Source: Seriola aureovittata (taxonomy: Eukaryota > Chordata > Actinopteri > Carangiformes > Carangidae). Taken from it: a stretch of DNA of 64,000 nt. This document shows, piece after piece, positions 21,831-34,101 of the stretch. The stretch is from positions 24,467,276-24,531,275 of the forward strand of contig NC_079379.1 of assembly GCF_021018895.1 (NCBI RefSeq). The letters are read 5' to 3'. The position numbers were made by a program, and so were the translations under genes. Within the stretch, counting starts at the first letter, position 1; every line of letters begins with the position of its first letter. The notes under the pieces were generated by a model that ran no database searches, was not told where the DNA came from, and was given only the letters and a program-made list of their open reading frames with translations.

Positions 21831-23188
21831 TAAAACATCAATTAGAGGTGGTCGAGACGTAGACGTTAAAAAGAAGAAGGTTCGATCTTGAGGGATCTTA
21901 GTTGCATCATTTACCGCTCCGTCTCTGTTTCCTGTCTTCAGCTCTACTGTCATGACTGAATAAAGGCAAAAACAAAACAAAATGAACAAAGAAAGAAAAT
22001 AAAAAAGGTAAATTAAAGTAGAATAAAATGAGGTATTATACAAGTTTATTTTTTGTAAAATGAAGTTTAAGTTTATTAAATAATTTTATTATCAGTTTCA
22101 GCGCTTTATTATTTCATATATAATTTGTAGGTGTAACATTTAAGTTTGTTATTTACAACCCCTTCAGTGTGGAGCACCTTTGGTTCCTGCCTGCCACTGT
22201 TTGCAGGGGGACAGGTGTAAATGTGACACTGTTTTTGATGTCCTGCTAAGAGGACAGAATAAAGTCAAGTCAACTGTCCTGCTGTGTTGATGGTGATTAT
22301 AGACGAAAGTTAAAAGGAAATTGTAGCCCACTTGTCGCGCTATCGACCAAGAAATCAGGGTAACACAATCAAAACACTTCACCGAGACATTTGTCACTCA
22401 TAACACACTAAAAAAAACCCACCACAATATGTACCACTATTGTCTTTGAAGCTTTTATGTCTTTACAGTATTTAGCAGGTGACATGACAACAAAAAACAA
22501 CGACACTTCTCCACTGAACAGACTGTTCTACCTTCAGTAAACGTCACAGAAATCAATCAGAGAGGCTGCGATACAAAACCAAGAATCTTCCTGCACGCCT
22601 GATCCATCCCTACCAGTCTTACAGGGTCATCCACGGCGTCCAGGAGAGGCACGAAAAGGAGAGTAAGAAATGTGGAAGGTAAAGTGACATGAGGTGAAAC
22701 CTTCTCTGGTCTTTGTCCGTGTTATTTTATTCACACGTGTCTGTACACAAGGTCAGTCACAGGTCACTATGGTCCATTGTTTATCTGTAGCTCAGTGAGC
22801 GTGCAGCTGCTCCGCTCACATCAGCAGTAGTCATAGTAACCAAGGTTACATCGATAGCAAGTGTAGCGGAGATGTAAACATTGAGCGGAGAGGAAGACGC
22901 TTCTTAAGATCCTCAGTGAGAGTCAGGTGAGACATCAGATCATGTTTAGAGATGTGGAATGACTTGAAGTGCTTTGGATGGTGTTAAACAAGTTAACATC
23001 GGTAATTCTCCATTTCCTGTCTCCTTGATGCACCAAGCTGCAATAAGTACTTGTGCTTCAGACAGTACGTGTCTCCTGATTGCTCCTTCATCCTTAAAAG
23101 ATTTCCATCTCGAGCATCACGTCGCCTGTTATGACCCACGTCCAGGGGAACACAGGCAGTAACATCAATACTCTTAACAAAGAAAAGG
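21831..23188. other. Intergenic, no gene recognised
   Basis: Short unsupported ORFs only. Nothing with a recognisable domain. Confidence 0.55.
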
Positions 23189-23500
23189 TTTTATCCCTCC
23201 TCCACTCAGACTGGCTTCAGGTTACATCCCTGTTTATCCAGAGTTGTAGAAAATATGAACCATTTGTGTGAAATTTTGTCATAATTGCTGCGTGAAATCT
23301 TCAGTAATGACGTTGATCTTTGACCTTTAGTCCCCAAAACTTAATCAATTCATCCTTGAGTCCAGGTGAACGTTTGCGCCAAATTTGAAGTCGTTTTTTA
23401 AGGCGTTACCGAGACATCGTGTCCACAAGAATGGGATGGACAGACGTACGTACGGGTGGATGTACAGACAACCCAAAAACAGAAGGGATAAAAAGAGGTG
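23189..23500 (-). mobile_element. Nuclear-receptor-motif repeat family, copy 2 (inverted)
   Basis: Begins ATCCCTCCTCCACTCAGAC and continues with 'AATTGCTGCGTGAAATCTTCAGTAATGAC', 'GATCTTTGACCTTTAGTCCCCAAAACTTAATC' and 'GACATCGTGTCCACAAGAATGGGA', the reverse complement of the family. It has lost the complete ERE palindromes; only single TGACCT half-sites remain. Confidence 0.7.
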
Positions 23501-24317
23501 GGTAAGACACATTGAAAATGTAGCAGGGTGTTTATTATCAGACTAACACATGAAGCAAAATGCAACAAAACGTACAAGAGATTCAGGGAAGAATAAACGT
23601 CAAGAAACGTCGGGGTTCTCCGAGGCCAGACGAATAAAACTCAGGTAACCTACACAGTCAAACAAAACAGAAACTCTTGGAAACAGAGTCAGTCGCCAAG
23701 GACGAGAAAGAATCCTATTCACGAAGAACAAACACAGCAACAACACAACAGACTCACAGGCAGCTCGGTGGCCAAAGGGCCAGAACCACCAGCTCTTGGA
23801 GGCTGATATAGCTGATCCACTGGTGAGGAAGTGACATACGTCTTCCATAGAAGTCGTCAAGGGATGAAAATAAGATCTCAGCGTGCTACATCTCATTCAG
23901 GAGGTCATGCATTTTTTTTAAAGATTTATTTTTAGATTTAGATGTAGAGTTTTGGCAGCGGTTGAGTTTGAGTGAGAAGACAGGTCATGAATTTTGAAAG
24001 ATGCAAAATATCTTGTGGCACGAAATGGAGCTTATTTCAAAAGCACCCCCAAAAGAAAGTAAGTGAGTTCCCGACAATGGACCTCCTTACTGAGGACCTC
24101 TATTACTTTAGGTCAGATCATATTGTGCAGATTCCAAGATAAAGTTGTGTCTAATTAAACAACCGTAAACTAATGGAGAAAGACATAGGAGCTCTGGTTG
24201 ATTTCTCGATGCCACAAATTGAAGATATCATATATGGTATAGTGTGTCCAGTTGTTTACTTGTTCTTGTTTTTTCCTTACTAGCAGCATCAGGTTAAGAA
24301 GACCAGAAATGAAATGA

Positions 24318-24770
24318 AAACCAGGGACATTTCCAGTTCAGTGCTCAATACATCCTTAAAATATCTAATGGTTTTAATCTAAAAAATAAAAAGGGAGACA
24401 ATCTCAGTCGCATGTAATGTAATAAGCTATGGTGAAGGACGACTGAAAAAACAGTGACTCTCTACCTTTGAAGAGGTTGTGAAATCTGATTGTCTGTCTC
24501 GATTATTTATCAATCGTTAGCTTACTGCCTGGTGATGAGCTCCTAACCAATGAGTGAGCCAGCTAACATTTTCTCTGCCTAGAGAAAACAACAAAAAAAA
24601 GAAAAATCTGATTGAACGATTATATTTCGCCGGTTTTGGCTTCACATCTGAAGCTGCTAGAGCTAACAGCTAACAGCTAGCGCCATCTGTTGGCCGAAAC
24701 TAGCAGCAACGCTAGACTTCTGTTTTTAATTCAAAGTTAAAAATTCAGGTACAGACATAAAAAAATATAT
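24318..24770 (-). mobile_element. Interspersed repeat, inverted partner of 17548-18180
   Basis: Reverse-complement homology to 17548-18180 in the same block order (see that entry). Contains the GGCCAACAGATGGCGCTAGC-type block in reverse orientation near 24675-24700. Confidence 0.65.
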
Positions 24771-24989
24771 ATCATCCAGAAAACACAATATACTCATGTT
24801 GGTTAAATGAGCCCATCTTACACTACATTCCTACATTACATAAACCCAATTACTGTGACGCCAACTTTGATTTTATACTGAAAGCTGCAACGGGAAGTGA
24901 GGTTGTGTCTGTTACCCGGTGACTTCACACAGAGAACCCCTCCCTTTCTCACCGTTCACTCCTGTGCGGTGTTTTATTCTGGGTAAGGT

Positions 24990-25012
24990 AAAAAAAAAAA
25001 AAAAAAAAAAAA
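24990..25012 (+). repeat. Poly-A run
   Basis: Twenty-three A residues followed by GAAGAAGAAG. Could be the tail of a degraded retroelement, but no element body was recognised upstream. Confidence 0.8.
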
Positions 25013-25439
25013 AGAAGAAGAAGATGCGAATTCACACTGCGACTTGTGCACCAGAGAGCGGATACCTCTGCAGACGGGCTGCCCTCCCAGCCGGTCTCAA
25101 CACCTCCCTGTGATATGAACACTTTGACAACAGCTAATGACTGTGACTGCTGGTGAGGAGACTTGTGTCGCCTGTTGCTCCTATGCCTGTCTCTGCTGTG
25201 TTATGTTTGCGCTGTCTGTCCTCTGCTACTGTCGCTGCCTTCATTCATTTTTTTATTTTATTTTTTATTTTTTTTTGCATGGAGAAATTGTTTTTTTTTC
25301 TTTTCTTCTTTTTTAAAATGTGATTTATGATTCAGATATTGGATGATTATAAATGTATACTTTCACCAGCCGCTCTGTATTCCGCCTTTTCTGACTATTA
25401 GACAACATGAAGCGTTGATTTGGTGTTGGCAGTACAGGT

Positions 25440-25760
25440 AGGCTGGTGCGTGATGTTTTCTCAGGCGACGTCCTGCCAGACGCCATTGTCAAAAAGATCT
25501 ATTTTTATGTTTCTGTGCTTATTACCGGAACGACAGCGCACATAGAATACAAACAAACGTAAATTTCACGTGATTAAAAGCCACACATTAATTCGGCGCA
25601 CAGTGAACGTACCATCGGATCTCACTTTCTTGCCATTTCCAACTTTATTCCCGCTTCGGCCGCAGTTTTCTTCTGATCTTCTCCCATTTAAACGCGCCGC
25701 GGCGGGCGGCAGCAACCGGTGCGAGCCGCTGAGAGAAGTTAGATTTTTATTGAAATAACT
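25440..25760 (+). promoter_or_regulatory. CpG-rich patch, candidate lrrc3b promoter/first exon region
   Basis: This is the most GC/CpG-dense stretch between oxsm and lrrc3b (notably GCGCCGCGGCGGGCGGCAGC near 25695-25714). LRRC3B in other vertebrates has a non-coding first exon far upstream of its coding exon, so this is a reasonable candidate, but I could not define a convincing donor site. Confidence 0.25.
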
Positions 25761-27528
25761 GAAGCTGGAAACGTTTATTAATGTGCCGAATTACTATATC
25801 ACTCCTCTGGATTCACAATCTGGGTCTTACCCTGAAATTAGTCTCACTATTAAATGGCAGTAAAGATGGATGTGTAAAATTAGGAAATTATTGAATGGAG
25901 TTTTGCGTGACGTTCTCTCCATTTAAGGTGTAACGGGGCCAGTTCAGACAGCGCTAGGTTTACATTAGCTCTGTTTAAGGAGCTGTAGGCAGCAGCTGGG
26001 TCTCCTCCTCGGTGCTGTTCCTCAGATCCACCCCGGTCACATGGAGCTGTGTTGATTCATATTTAGTTATTATCCTCCAGCCTGTCACATTCACAGCAGC
26101 CAGACTCCTGGCTATGGAGCCTTGTCTCATTTGGATGGAGAGAGCGATGAGACAAACTCAATTAGTCCCTTTGAAGATGAGTCTTCAGACACAAACAGAC
26201 TGTAAATAACTTTTACAAATTGCTTGTTTTCTTAAGGACGCTGTGGGGGGAGGATATTGTTGGAATAACAGTAAAACCAGTTTAAAAGATTAGATTAAAA
26301 TGCATATTCACTGTCATTACCTCTTTTTAGTCCGAACTAAAAACATGAAGTCTTATTAAACATATTTATATACATGTAATATATAAGATACTCTACAATT
26401 ATGATGCAGTTTGTGCTTGTTCATAGCAGAATTGTTGAATTGACTATTTGCTATATCAAGGAACACAGATAACAATTATTTTCCTTTTTGGGTTGATTTA
26501 TGAAATGTCTGAAATTAGAAGCCGTCACAAGTTCCCTGTCTGAATATATTTGATTCACTATATGGAGCTAATACAACCAGGAGAAGCAGCTGATCTTTAC
26601 AGTGAAGCTGGAACCAGTGAATGTTATTCAGTGATCAATCTAACGGTTGCAGGTGAGGAGACCGATGATCCCCAGTTTCCAGCATTGACATAGATTTATT
26701 CCACGTAAATCCATAAATATCTCGTGCCACAATTTGAGATGTTTCTTATTTTATTTGTTCAATTATTTATATATTATATATTCAGTAAATTTAACATGAC
26801 ATTCATCATTGTTTAATGTCCTTATTATTTATTGTGAGTCATTCTGTAACTGTTTCCTACTATTTTGATATTTACTAATCTCAGTGTCAAAGTCTGGAGC
26901 CTTGTTAAGACTCGTCCCAGTAAATTCAGTAAAGTGTAAAACAGGACTTTACTTTACACTGATTGTACTAAAGTAAAACAGATGCGCGTTTTTTACCTCA
27001 GTTTCACAATCAGTGAAATTGTTCTTCTGTCTCGTCTTTTCTTCTCTGTGTCTCATCACTTGTGGAAATGAGGCGCCCAATTTCTCAGCGAGTGAGATTT
27101 ATAAAGCTGAACCATGCGGACGCACGGCTTTACGATTCTGATCTCTAAAGAACGGGTGTGAATATTTCTGGGTTCGTGCGTTCACTTAGTTTTTAGTCAT
27201 TAATCTACACAGAGGTTTTATGCTTCTGGCCCCTGGAGTTGAACCTGTAACTGCTGCCAGAAGGAGCTTCTCTGAACGCCGCTGTATTGAGAGCGGATTC
27301 AGAGGCAGACTGGCAGTTTTTATCCATTTGCAATTTAAAATCTACAGCGTGCGAATAGAGACTTTATGAAGCCACTGTTATCCACTGATCCTGTCCAGTG
27401 CAATGTGCCACTGCATTAATTCATTTCCTCTGTGATACTGTAAACACAGTTACAGTATCACCCTCATTAGAAAAATATCTGGCTCTTTAGCTGCCAAACA
27501 CTCCACAGTGTTCACCAGCCAGTCGGTG

Positions 27529-27530
<2 letters not shown>

Positions 27531-27598
<68 letters not shown>
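27531..27598 (+). repeat. (TG)n microsatellite, 34 units
   Basis: Uninterrupted TG dinucleotide run, the longest in the window. Confidence 0.97.
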
Positions 27599-27602
<4 letters not shown>

Positions 27603-28159
27603 TTGGTGGTCCACAGTGAATTCATCAGTGTTTTTTGTGCTGAGAACAGCTGCCTGCTGCGACTGGAGATGACAGTGATGACAGCAAAGAGACTGAAGCA
27701 AAACAGCAGATCGTAAAACAACGTGAAGTCTCTGTAAAGGTCCGTTGTTCTGCAGGAGACTGAGCGACGCCTCTCACATCACACACGGGCGTTAATGTTC
27801 AATTCCACAACAGACAAACCTGTAGGATGATCAATAAGACTGTGTATACTCCCACTGATTGTGCAGCTGTTGAAACGTATAATTGATTAAACTCTACGAC
27901 GATCAGTCTCGTGCCCGCGGAGACGGCGGTGTGCTGTCAGCCGATAGAAGGCGTGTAATCCCTCATTCTTACAGGTCAGGTGATCTGACCTTTATTGACA
28001 TCAGAGCAGAAGCCGCTCCGCGAGGTTTCGCAGGTCGCAGTGTGTGAGACGTGCCGGCTCTTCCTTGTATATCCATCGTTCTGGAACAAAAAGAGCTCCT
28101 CCCATCTCAGGGAGCACAGACACAGCAGGTGAAGCGTTGGTGCAAAACTACACAAGAGA

Positions 28160-28765
28160 TTTTGTTTTCAGGTTGTCTGTCCGTGCGTCTCATGGACACG
28201 ATATCTCAGAGACGCCTCGACGGAAATTCTTCTAATTTGGCACAAACATTGGCTCGGATTCAAGGACGAACTGATTAGATTCTGGGGGTCAAAAGTGACG
28301 GGCGTGGTGACCTCACAAAACACAATTTCAGCCTTGTGGATGCAGTATCTCAGTAACATCTTGCAGGAATTTCTTCAAATTTGGTAAAAATGTTCATCCA
28401 CACTCAAGGACAAACTGATTAGAATTTGGTGGGTACAGGTCAAAGGTCAAGGTCACGGTGACCTCACAAGAACATGGTTTTGGCTTTGTGAATGTGATAT
28501 CTTTGAAGGAACTTCTTCGGATTTGGCAGAAACATTTACTTGGACTCAAAGATGAACTGATTAGATTTTGGTGGTTAAAGGTCAAAGGTCACAGTGACCT
28601 CAGAAAACAGTTTTTAGTCATTACTCAAGATTTCACAGCAATTATGACAAAATCTCACACAAATGTTTAATATTTTCTCTGACTCTGGATAAACAGGGAT
28701 GTGACCTGGAACTAGTCTGAGTGGCGGAGGGATACGACCACGAGGAAGTGGTTCTAGTTTCTTTT
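28160..28765 (+). mobile_element. Nuclear-receptor-motif repeat family, copy 3
   Basis: Starts near CAGGTTGTCTGTCC and CATGGACACGATATCTCAG and ends with ACTCTGGATAAACAGGGATG, GAGTGGCGGAGGGATACGAC and GTTCTAGTTT. Perfect AGGTCAnnnTGACCT at 28450-28464 and 28586-28600. The first is preceded by AGGTCA repeats in DR1 and DR0 spacing (28437-28455), the second by a DR1 repeat (28579-28591). Confidence 0.8.
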
Positions 28766-28834
28766 TAATTCTCGCCTTTCTCCATTTGCTGTTGTCAATG
28801 CTTCCACACACCATGGGCCTTGTTGATGAAGATG

Positions 28835-29036
28835 GCTACGGGTTCATCACTTTTTTGTGTCCCCTGGAAACACTTCCATTGTCGTCTGTGCTGCATGTTT
28901 CTGTGTTTGCTTGTGTTGTCAGTATTTGCAGCGCATGAAGTTGCTGATGATGTTTTCCGAACGTGATCCTGTTTTGTCGGTTTGAATGTGTTTTCTGAAG
29001 TTGCAGTGCGTTGAGCTCTCAGGGTCACCGTAGGTC
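28835..29036 (-). repeat. Interspersed repeat, inverted partner of 5325-5500
   Basis: Reverse-complement homology to the ngly1 intron 10 repeat, both ends included. It lies directly after the receptor-motif repeat copy 3. Confidence 0.7.
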
Positions 29037-30084
29037 ACAGCCTCAGTTTGCTTCAAACAAAGTGCGTGTCAGACTGCCAGGAGCTCAGAGGCCGTAACTA
29101 TTCAACAATCACCCTCACCGTGCGCAGCGATGGGCCGACTGTGAGGGTTGAGTTTGAGACCAGTCCCATCTCTTCGTATGCAAACAAAAACACACTAAAG
29201 ACACAGTTGTTGGAGACGTGCAGACAGTATGATGCAGTCAGAGGACAGCTATGAGTCTGCCCATTGACGACGCAGTAGGAACTTGTTCACACTCTTTAAG
29301 ATGCAACCTCCCTAAAAAAAGAAAAACATAAACTTCTCAACCAAATTTAGCAGAGCCCAAGTACAAGCCTAGAGCTGCATAGGACCTTATTCTGAGACGC
29401 TTTTGGTTCAACAGACAGAAATAAGACTTCACAAAGTCACATATTCATGTCATCTGAAAGGCCCTGCGAGCTAATGGCTCCAGATTCCATGTGACAGCAC
29501 CATTTTTTTTAGTGGCGGTGGCGGTGTTCGCTCCGAGGGACAGCAGTGTCGGCCCATTACTTTGGCCCAGACTGGAAGGTCTGAACAACCATCGGGTGGA
29601 TTGACATTTTCTTAAAGACATTCATGGTGAAAATGAATCTTTCCATCTCGTGCCACCAGCAGGTCAAAGTTTTCACTCTTTCCATTAAATTTCCATTCAT
29701 TGCCACAGTATTATATTATACAGACATTCATGGTTCCCAAACACTGTCCTAAAGACCGAGTGACGTCTCCTCCAGTAGCAACATGAACAACAGTTCAGTT
29801 CATAATTCAGATTCTTATCTGTTCCCCTTTTTAATTATTATTAATGACTTCCTCTTTTCATCCACAGCCAATTTCAATCTGTCTAATACTTATCTTATAA
29901 ATAACTGCAGAACTAATGACATTTCCATTATTCTCAGCTGCACTTTGTGTTTATGTTTGTTTTATCCCAATAAAAATGTCAACATGCTAACATGCTAATA
30001 TAAGACGGTGACCATTGCCTGCTAAACATGACATTAGCATTTAGCTTCAAAGGTATAATCCGGAAGAGGCGTAAAAGCTGTAAC

Positions 30085-30375
30085 AAAGAAAACGAGGCTC
30101 TGCAGAGTAACATCCAACATCTCGTGAGATCCAATCACCAAGTGGATGCACTCAAGACGCATTTGAGATCCGATCACTCAGACCACATTCAGAGGTGGTC
30201 TAGACTCTAGACCACGTGTGGCCACAGTCTTTTAGCAGTTGCATCGGTCCTGTTCAGACCTGGTATTAACATCCGTCTCGAGTGACCCGATTACAAGTGG
30301 GGAGCTCGAAGTACGTCAGTTCACACCTGGATTACAAATGCATCTAAAGTGACCAGTTGTGATCGGATCTCAGTG
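30085..30375. repeat. Probable MITE with internal inverted blocks
   Basis: Contains repeated, partly inverted blocks: AGATCCAATCACCAAGTGGATGC, GATCCGATCACTCAGACCAC, TGACCCGATTACAAGTGG, TGTGATCGGATCTCAGTGAG, plus 'TTCAGACCTGG' and 'TTCACACCTGG'. Such 'acacctgg' elements are common in fish. Exact ends not defined. Confidence 0.4.
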
Positions 30376-31125
30376 AGCACCACATGGATTAGACGTTATA
30401 AAATATTTCACTATTTCAAATGGATAAAACCTTATTTCACTGTAGAGCTACAGTGCATTGATTTGCTCTCTCTCATAGTGAAACTGGCTGAAAACAACAG
30501 CACATTTAGTCTTTGCAAAAAGAACCGATGAAGGCGTTTACTTGCTTGTAGAGCCGGGAAGTGAGGTCCGGTCACAGGTGGGCGCTGGAGACGCCCGATG
30601 TGAACTGACGTACTCAGAGCAACAGCAGTGGCAAACAGTGGGATGAACTTACATGTGTCCACGGCAGCAGAACGTTGTTTGCACAGACAGATCTCGTCCA
30701 ACCTGGAAGAGAGAAACTCGATCCTATTGACTCTAGAATCGATCTTCAAGTATAGATATTTTGGGATTGATCCGCCCCCTCTTCAGTGGAAGAGTTTCTC
30801 ATTTGTAATTACAACATGGATTTTGATGAGAACACTATTTACAAGTCGGAAACTAATTATAATTTTAATGTGGCATCAGGGCTGTAACATGAGGCTGGTA
30901 TTGATCTTCTTTTAGCTTAGATACAGTTTGAAATAACCTTTTAAACGTCTTTGCTTTAGGTTTGACCTTGTTCCAAATCACAGATAAAAGTCAAACAAAA
31001 TCAGAAAAATATAGTCTCTTGTCAACTTATCAACAATCAATTCAAGCTAATGCTATCATGATAGTGACAATGACGCGGGTTACGGACAATAGTTCAACCT
31101 GTCTTTGTGTTTGATCTTGTTTCAG

Positions 31126-31269
31126 GCCTCAACCCAGCATGGTAATATCAGTTCACCCTCCAGTATCTTCAGTGGGCAGTCAGTGAGGAACCGTCAACAC
31201 TATGCGATGTGCGTAAGGGATGAGTGGCGGTTGTGGCCCCAGGCGGGATGCTGCTGACGGCCGGTCAGT
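31126..31269 (+). promoter_or_regulatory. lrrc3b 5' leader in coding exon, rich in upstream ORFs
   Basis: A pyrimidine-rich tract ends in TTTCAG at 31125, a good acceptor, so the coding exon probably starts at 31126. Before the main ATG the leader holds five upstream ATGs: ORFs 31139-31186, 31202-31216, 31207-31257, 31220-31273 (its TGA overlaps the main ATG as ATGA) and one from 31248 that runs over the main start in another frame to about 31401. Confidence 0.6.
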
Positions 31270-32052
31270 ATGACTCTGCTGGACCTGTGGCTGTCACGCT
31301 CCCTCCCCATGTGCCTGCTCCTTCAGAGCCTTGTCCTCATGGCCTTGTGCTTCCCCTCGGCCAGCATGTGTCCAAAGGGCTGCATCTGCCAACGTGACCC
31401 CCACCTCCACGGCATCAACGTTACCTGCAGTCAGTCCCGCCTCAAAGAGATCCCCCCCAGCCTCCCGGTCGACACCGTCCTGTTGAGGCTGGATCACAAC
31501 CAGATCGGAGCCGTGCCCGATCAAACCTTCCACGGACTTCGGCTTTTGAGGGAGCTTAACCTTTCGTACAACGCTGTGGAGACTTTAGGGGAAGCAGCCT
31601 TCAGTGGCATAGAGGCGACTTTACAGGTGCTGGACCTCTCCCACAACCGTATCACAAGCGTACACAAGGATGCTTTCGCTCGGCTCAAGGCCCGCGTCAT
31701 CGTGGACGACAACCCGTGGCATTGTGACTGTGCTCTCCAGCAGGCCATCAGCGGAATGGCCCACAACCACGACGCCGCCGCCCGCGTGCTCTGCAGGAGC
31801 TCAGAGGTTCGTGACCAGGAGGGAAGACCTTTCTTGGCAGTGGACACTGACCTCTGTAACCTTGCCAAAAGGACCACAGACTACGCCATGTTGGTGACCA
31901 TGTTTGGCTGGTTTGCCATGGTCATTTCATATGTGGTGTATTACGTCCGACAGAACCAGGAGGACGCCCGGCGCCACCTGGAGTACCTCAAATCTCTCCC
32001 GAGCAAGCCCAAGAAACCTGACGAAGCCGACGACATCAGCACTGTTGTCTGA
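31270..32052 (+). CDS. lrrc3b: Leucine-rich repeat-containing protein 3B, intact
   Basis: A single-exon CDS of 260 residues; human LRRC3B is 259. A signal peptide runs to about residue 33 (hydrophobic LLLQSLVLMALCF). It is followed by an LRRNT cysteine cluster (CPKGCIC), three leucine-rich repeats (about 65-140, with LRLDHNQI, LRELNLSYN, LQVLDLSHNRI), an LRRCT cap (NPWHCDC), one transmembrane helix (about 206-227, MLVTMFGWFAMVISYVVYYV) and a short cytoplasmic tail ending DDISTVV. The tail and helix are nearly identical to the human protein and distinguish it from LRRC3. One NVT glycosylation site is at about residue 51. Family knowledge: a type I membrane protein expressed in neural and other tissue, reported as a tumour-suppressor candidate; mechanism not settled. 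Confidence 0.96.
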   Translation: MTLLDLWLSRSLPMCLLLQSLVLMALCFPSASMCPKGCICQRDPHLHGINVTCSQSRLKEIPPSLPVDTVLLRLDHNQIGAVPDQTFHGLRLLRELNLSYNAVETLGEAAFSGIEATLQVLDLSHNRITSVHKDAFARLKARVIVDDNPWHCDCALQQAISGMAHNHDAAARVLCRSSEVRDQEGRPFLAVDTDLCNLAKRTTDYAMLVTMFGWFAMVISYVVYYVRQNQEDARRHLEYLKSLPSKPKKPDEADDISTVV

Positions 32053-33278
32053 CGGCAGCGTCACAGTGACTGCGTCCACCGCAAACCTAACGAACACCAA
32101 AATGTTCACGTGACAGGACCCACACTAATGTTTACTATTTGTACCACTAGTGATGTGAGCATCAAAACTGCAGATCAATCTTTGTATTTTAGACATTTTG
32201 TTGTATGTCCTTACCAGGGTTTGTTCACGACTGATCTGAGATAAGTTGAGATGGGAGGCCGCAGTCTAATAGTCTAATGCCAACGTTATCTTTTCTACAG
32301 AAATTGCTTATGGAGTTTTGAAAATTTGAATCTCAGGTTTAAATAATGGTTGTTTTTAGATTAAAATTTGGAATATCTGATAAATAGAAAATATATTTTT
32401 AAGTCACAACACCCTATACTCTATTTCCCAGAGCCCTTATTTTGGTATCTCAAAGCCCACGATAAGGTGTACGTTGAGTTTTGTAAACACTTGCTGAACC
32501 AATTGCATCTTTCATGCGCCTTTAAAATTAAATCTAAATTACAATATCCACACAGAAACTTCAGCATTTCTGAACCCATGGTATTTGATCTACACATTGT
32601 GTAATACTATTACAGCTTTGGTGACCTGTCTTTGATACAGACAAATCACATTTAAGCCCGATTTTCACAATACAGACAAGTAGTCAAGATTCCACTGAAA
32701 TATCTTGTGAATGATCTCACACTGTGGCTAAGGAAAATACTGGGTGCTATGGAAGCTTATTTTTCCAAGTAAGGAAACTAGTAAAATGTTAAGAAGGAAT
32801 TAAAAATAAAAATGCTCACTTAAAATGATGTGATAGTACGTAAACATTTTGACTTTCTACGTGAAATTCGTGAGATACTAAATCAAGATTTTGTCTTTGT
32901 TTGTTATGAGATACAAACTCGAGTATCATATATTAAATTACTTAAAGTGCTTTACTTTTTAAGTCAAAACTAAGAGCTGGTAAGTCACAGTGGTCGCTAG
33001 CTTCTTTAGCTAACCTGTCAGTATTACCCGTTGTATCACCATGAACGAAGCTAATTTAGCTTAGCACCAGTGGTCTTCTTATCACAGTTCAGGGCTGCAG
33101 TTCTGGCTTCTGGCCAAAACCACCCTGATATGTGGAAAACCGCAGTTGTTAAAACTGTAGGCTGTAGCTCACAGACAAGACTCTTTCATATTGTATTAGA
33201 ATAAGAAAAAAAGGAAGGAAGGAAGGAAGACATTATAGCCACACAACAAACCGTAACATCCATTCCAACTGAAGGAAT

Positions 33279-34093
33279 CAGGGCTGCCCCCGACCAAAGT
33301 TTCTCCTAGCCGACTGGTAGTCGTCAGTTCAGGCGATTAGCTGACTAGTCGTTGCACGTTTATGATATTAATTTAATTACTTAATTTAGTATTTTTGGGG
33401 GGAGCATCAGAAAATGGCTTGAGTCCAGGGTTGAGAAAGAATATAAGTAACACGGCTAACGGCGTGCTACAGTACAGAGAAATACAAAGCCGTGATAATG
33501 AGCCACGGTAATGATTCTGAAAGTGTCGTAACAACCAGCAAGGAGAGCGTTAGCATGAGCGTCCGTGCTAAGTTGCTAACTTTAAGCTACTTACATGTTT
33601 CAAATGACAAGCGCTGTTTTAGGTCAATGAATGAGAGGCGAATGTTTGTCTGCAGAGTTTGCGTCACCTTAGCTGCGATCGTCCTTTAGCCGCTCGAGGC
33701 GTTGGAGTTCCTTCCGGACACGCCGGTGTGTAATTACTGTAACGGACCGTTCTGTGTTCACAGGTTGTTTTGATATTTCAGTTGCCGTAAGACAGGAATT
33801 GTTGTCGGAGTCTCGCTTGTCACACGTGTGTTAGTAAAAATAAAGTTGTTGCTGCTGTTCATTGTACTACGTCTCTTAATTCGCATTTATTATTTCATTA
33901 TTGAATCTTCCAGTTAGTCAAACCCAAGAGTCTCGGTTAGAGACCAGTCGTGTAAATGATGTCTGTCCGTGACTGACTGAGTGACTTCCTGTCAAGTTTG
34001 GGGTTTTTTTGTCCTGTGACCAACTGACCAATCAAAATTTGGTCGACTTAGACCGTCTCAGTCATTAGCGTTTGGTATTTGTGGGCAGCCCTA
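33279..34093. mobile_element. hAT-type non-autonomous element
   Basis: Left end CAGGGCTGCCC (33279), right end its inverted copy GGGCAGCCCTA (34083-34093), 815 bases apart. The 8-base flanks, GAAGGAAT (33271-33278) and GAAATTAT (34094-34101), agree at five of eight positions, consistent with a decayed 8-bp hAT target duplication. 'ACTAGTCG' and 'GACCAGTCG' blocks just inside the ends extend the inverted similarity. No transposase ORF. Confidence 0.7.
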
Positions 34094-34101
34094 GAAATTA
34101 T

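Noticed and set aside
31521..31877. 118-codon minus-strand ORF inside lrrc3b
   Set aside because: Antisense shadow of the GC-rich lrrc3b coding sequence.
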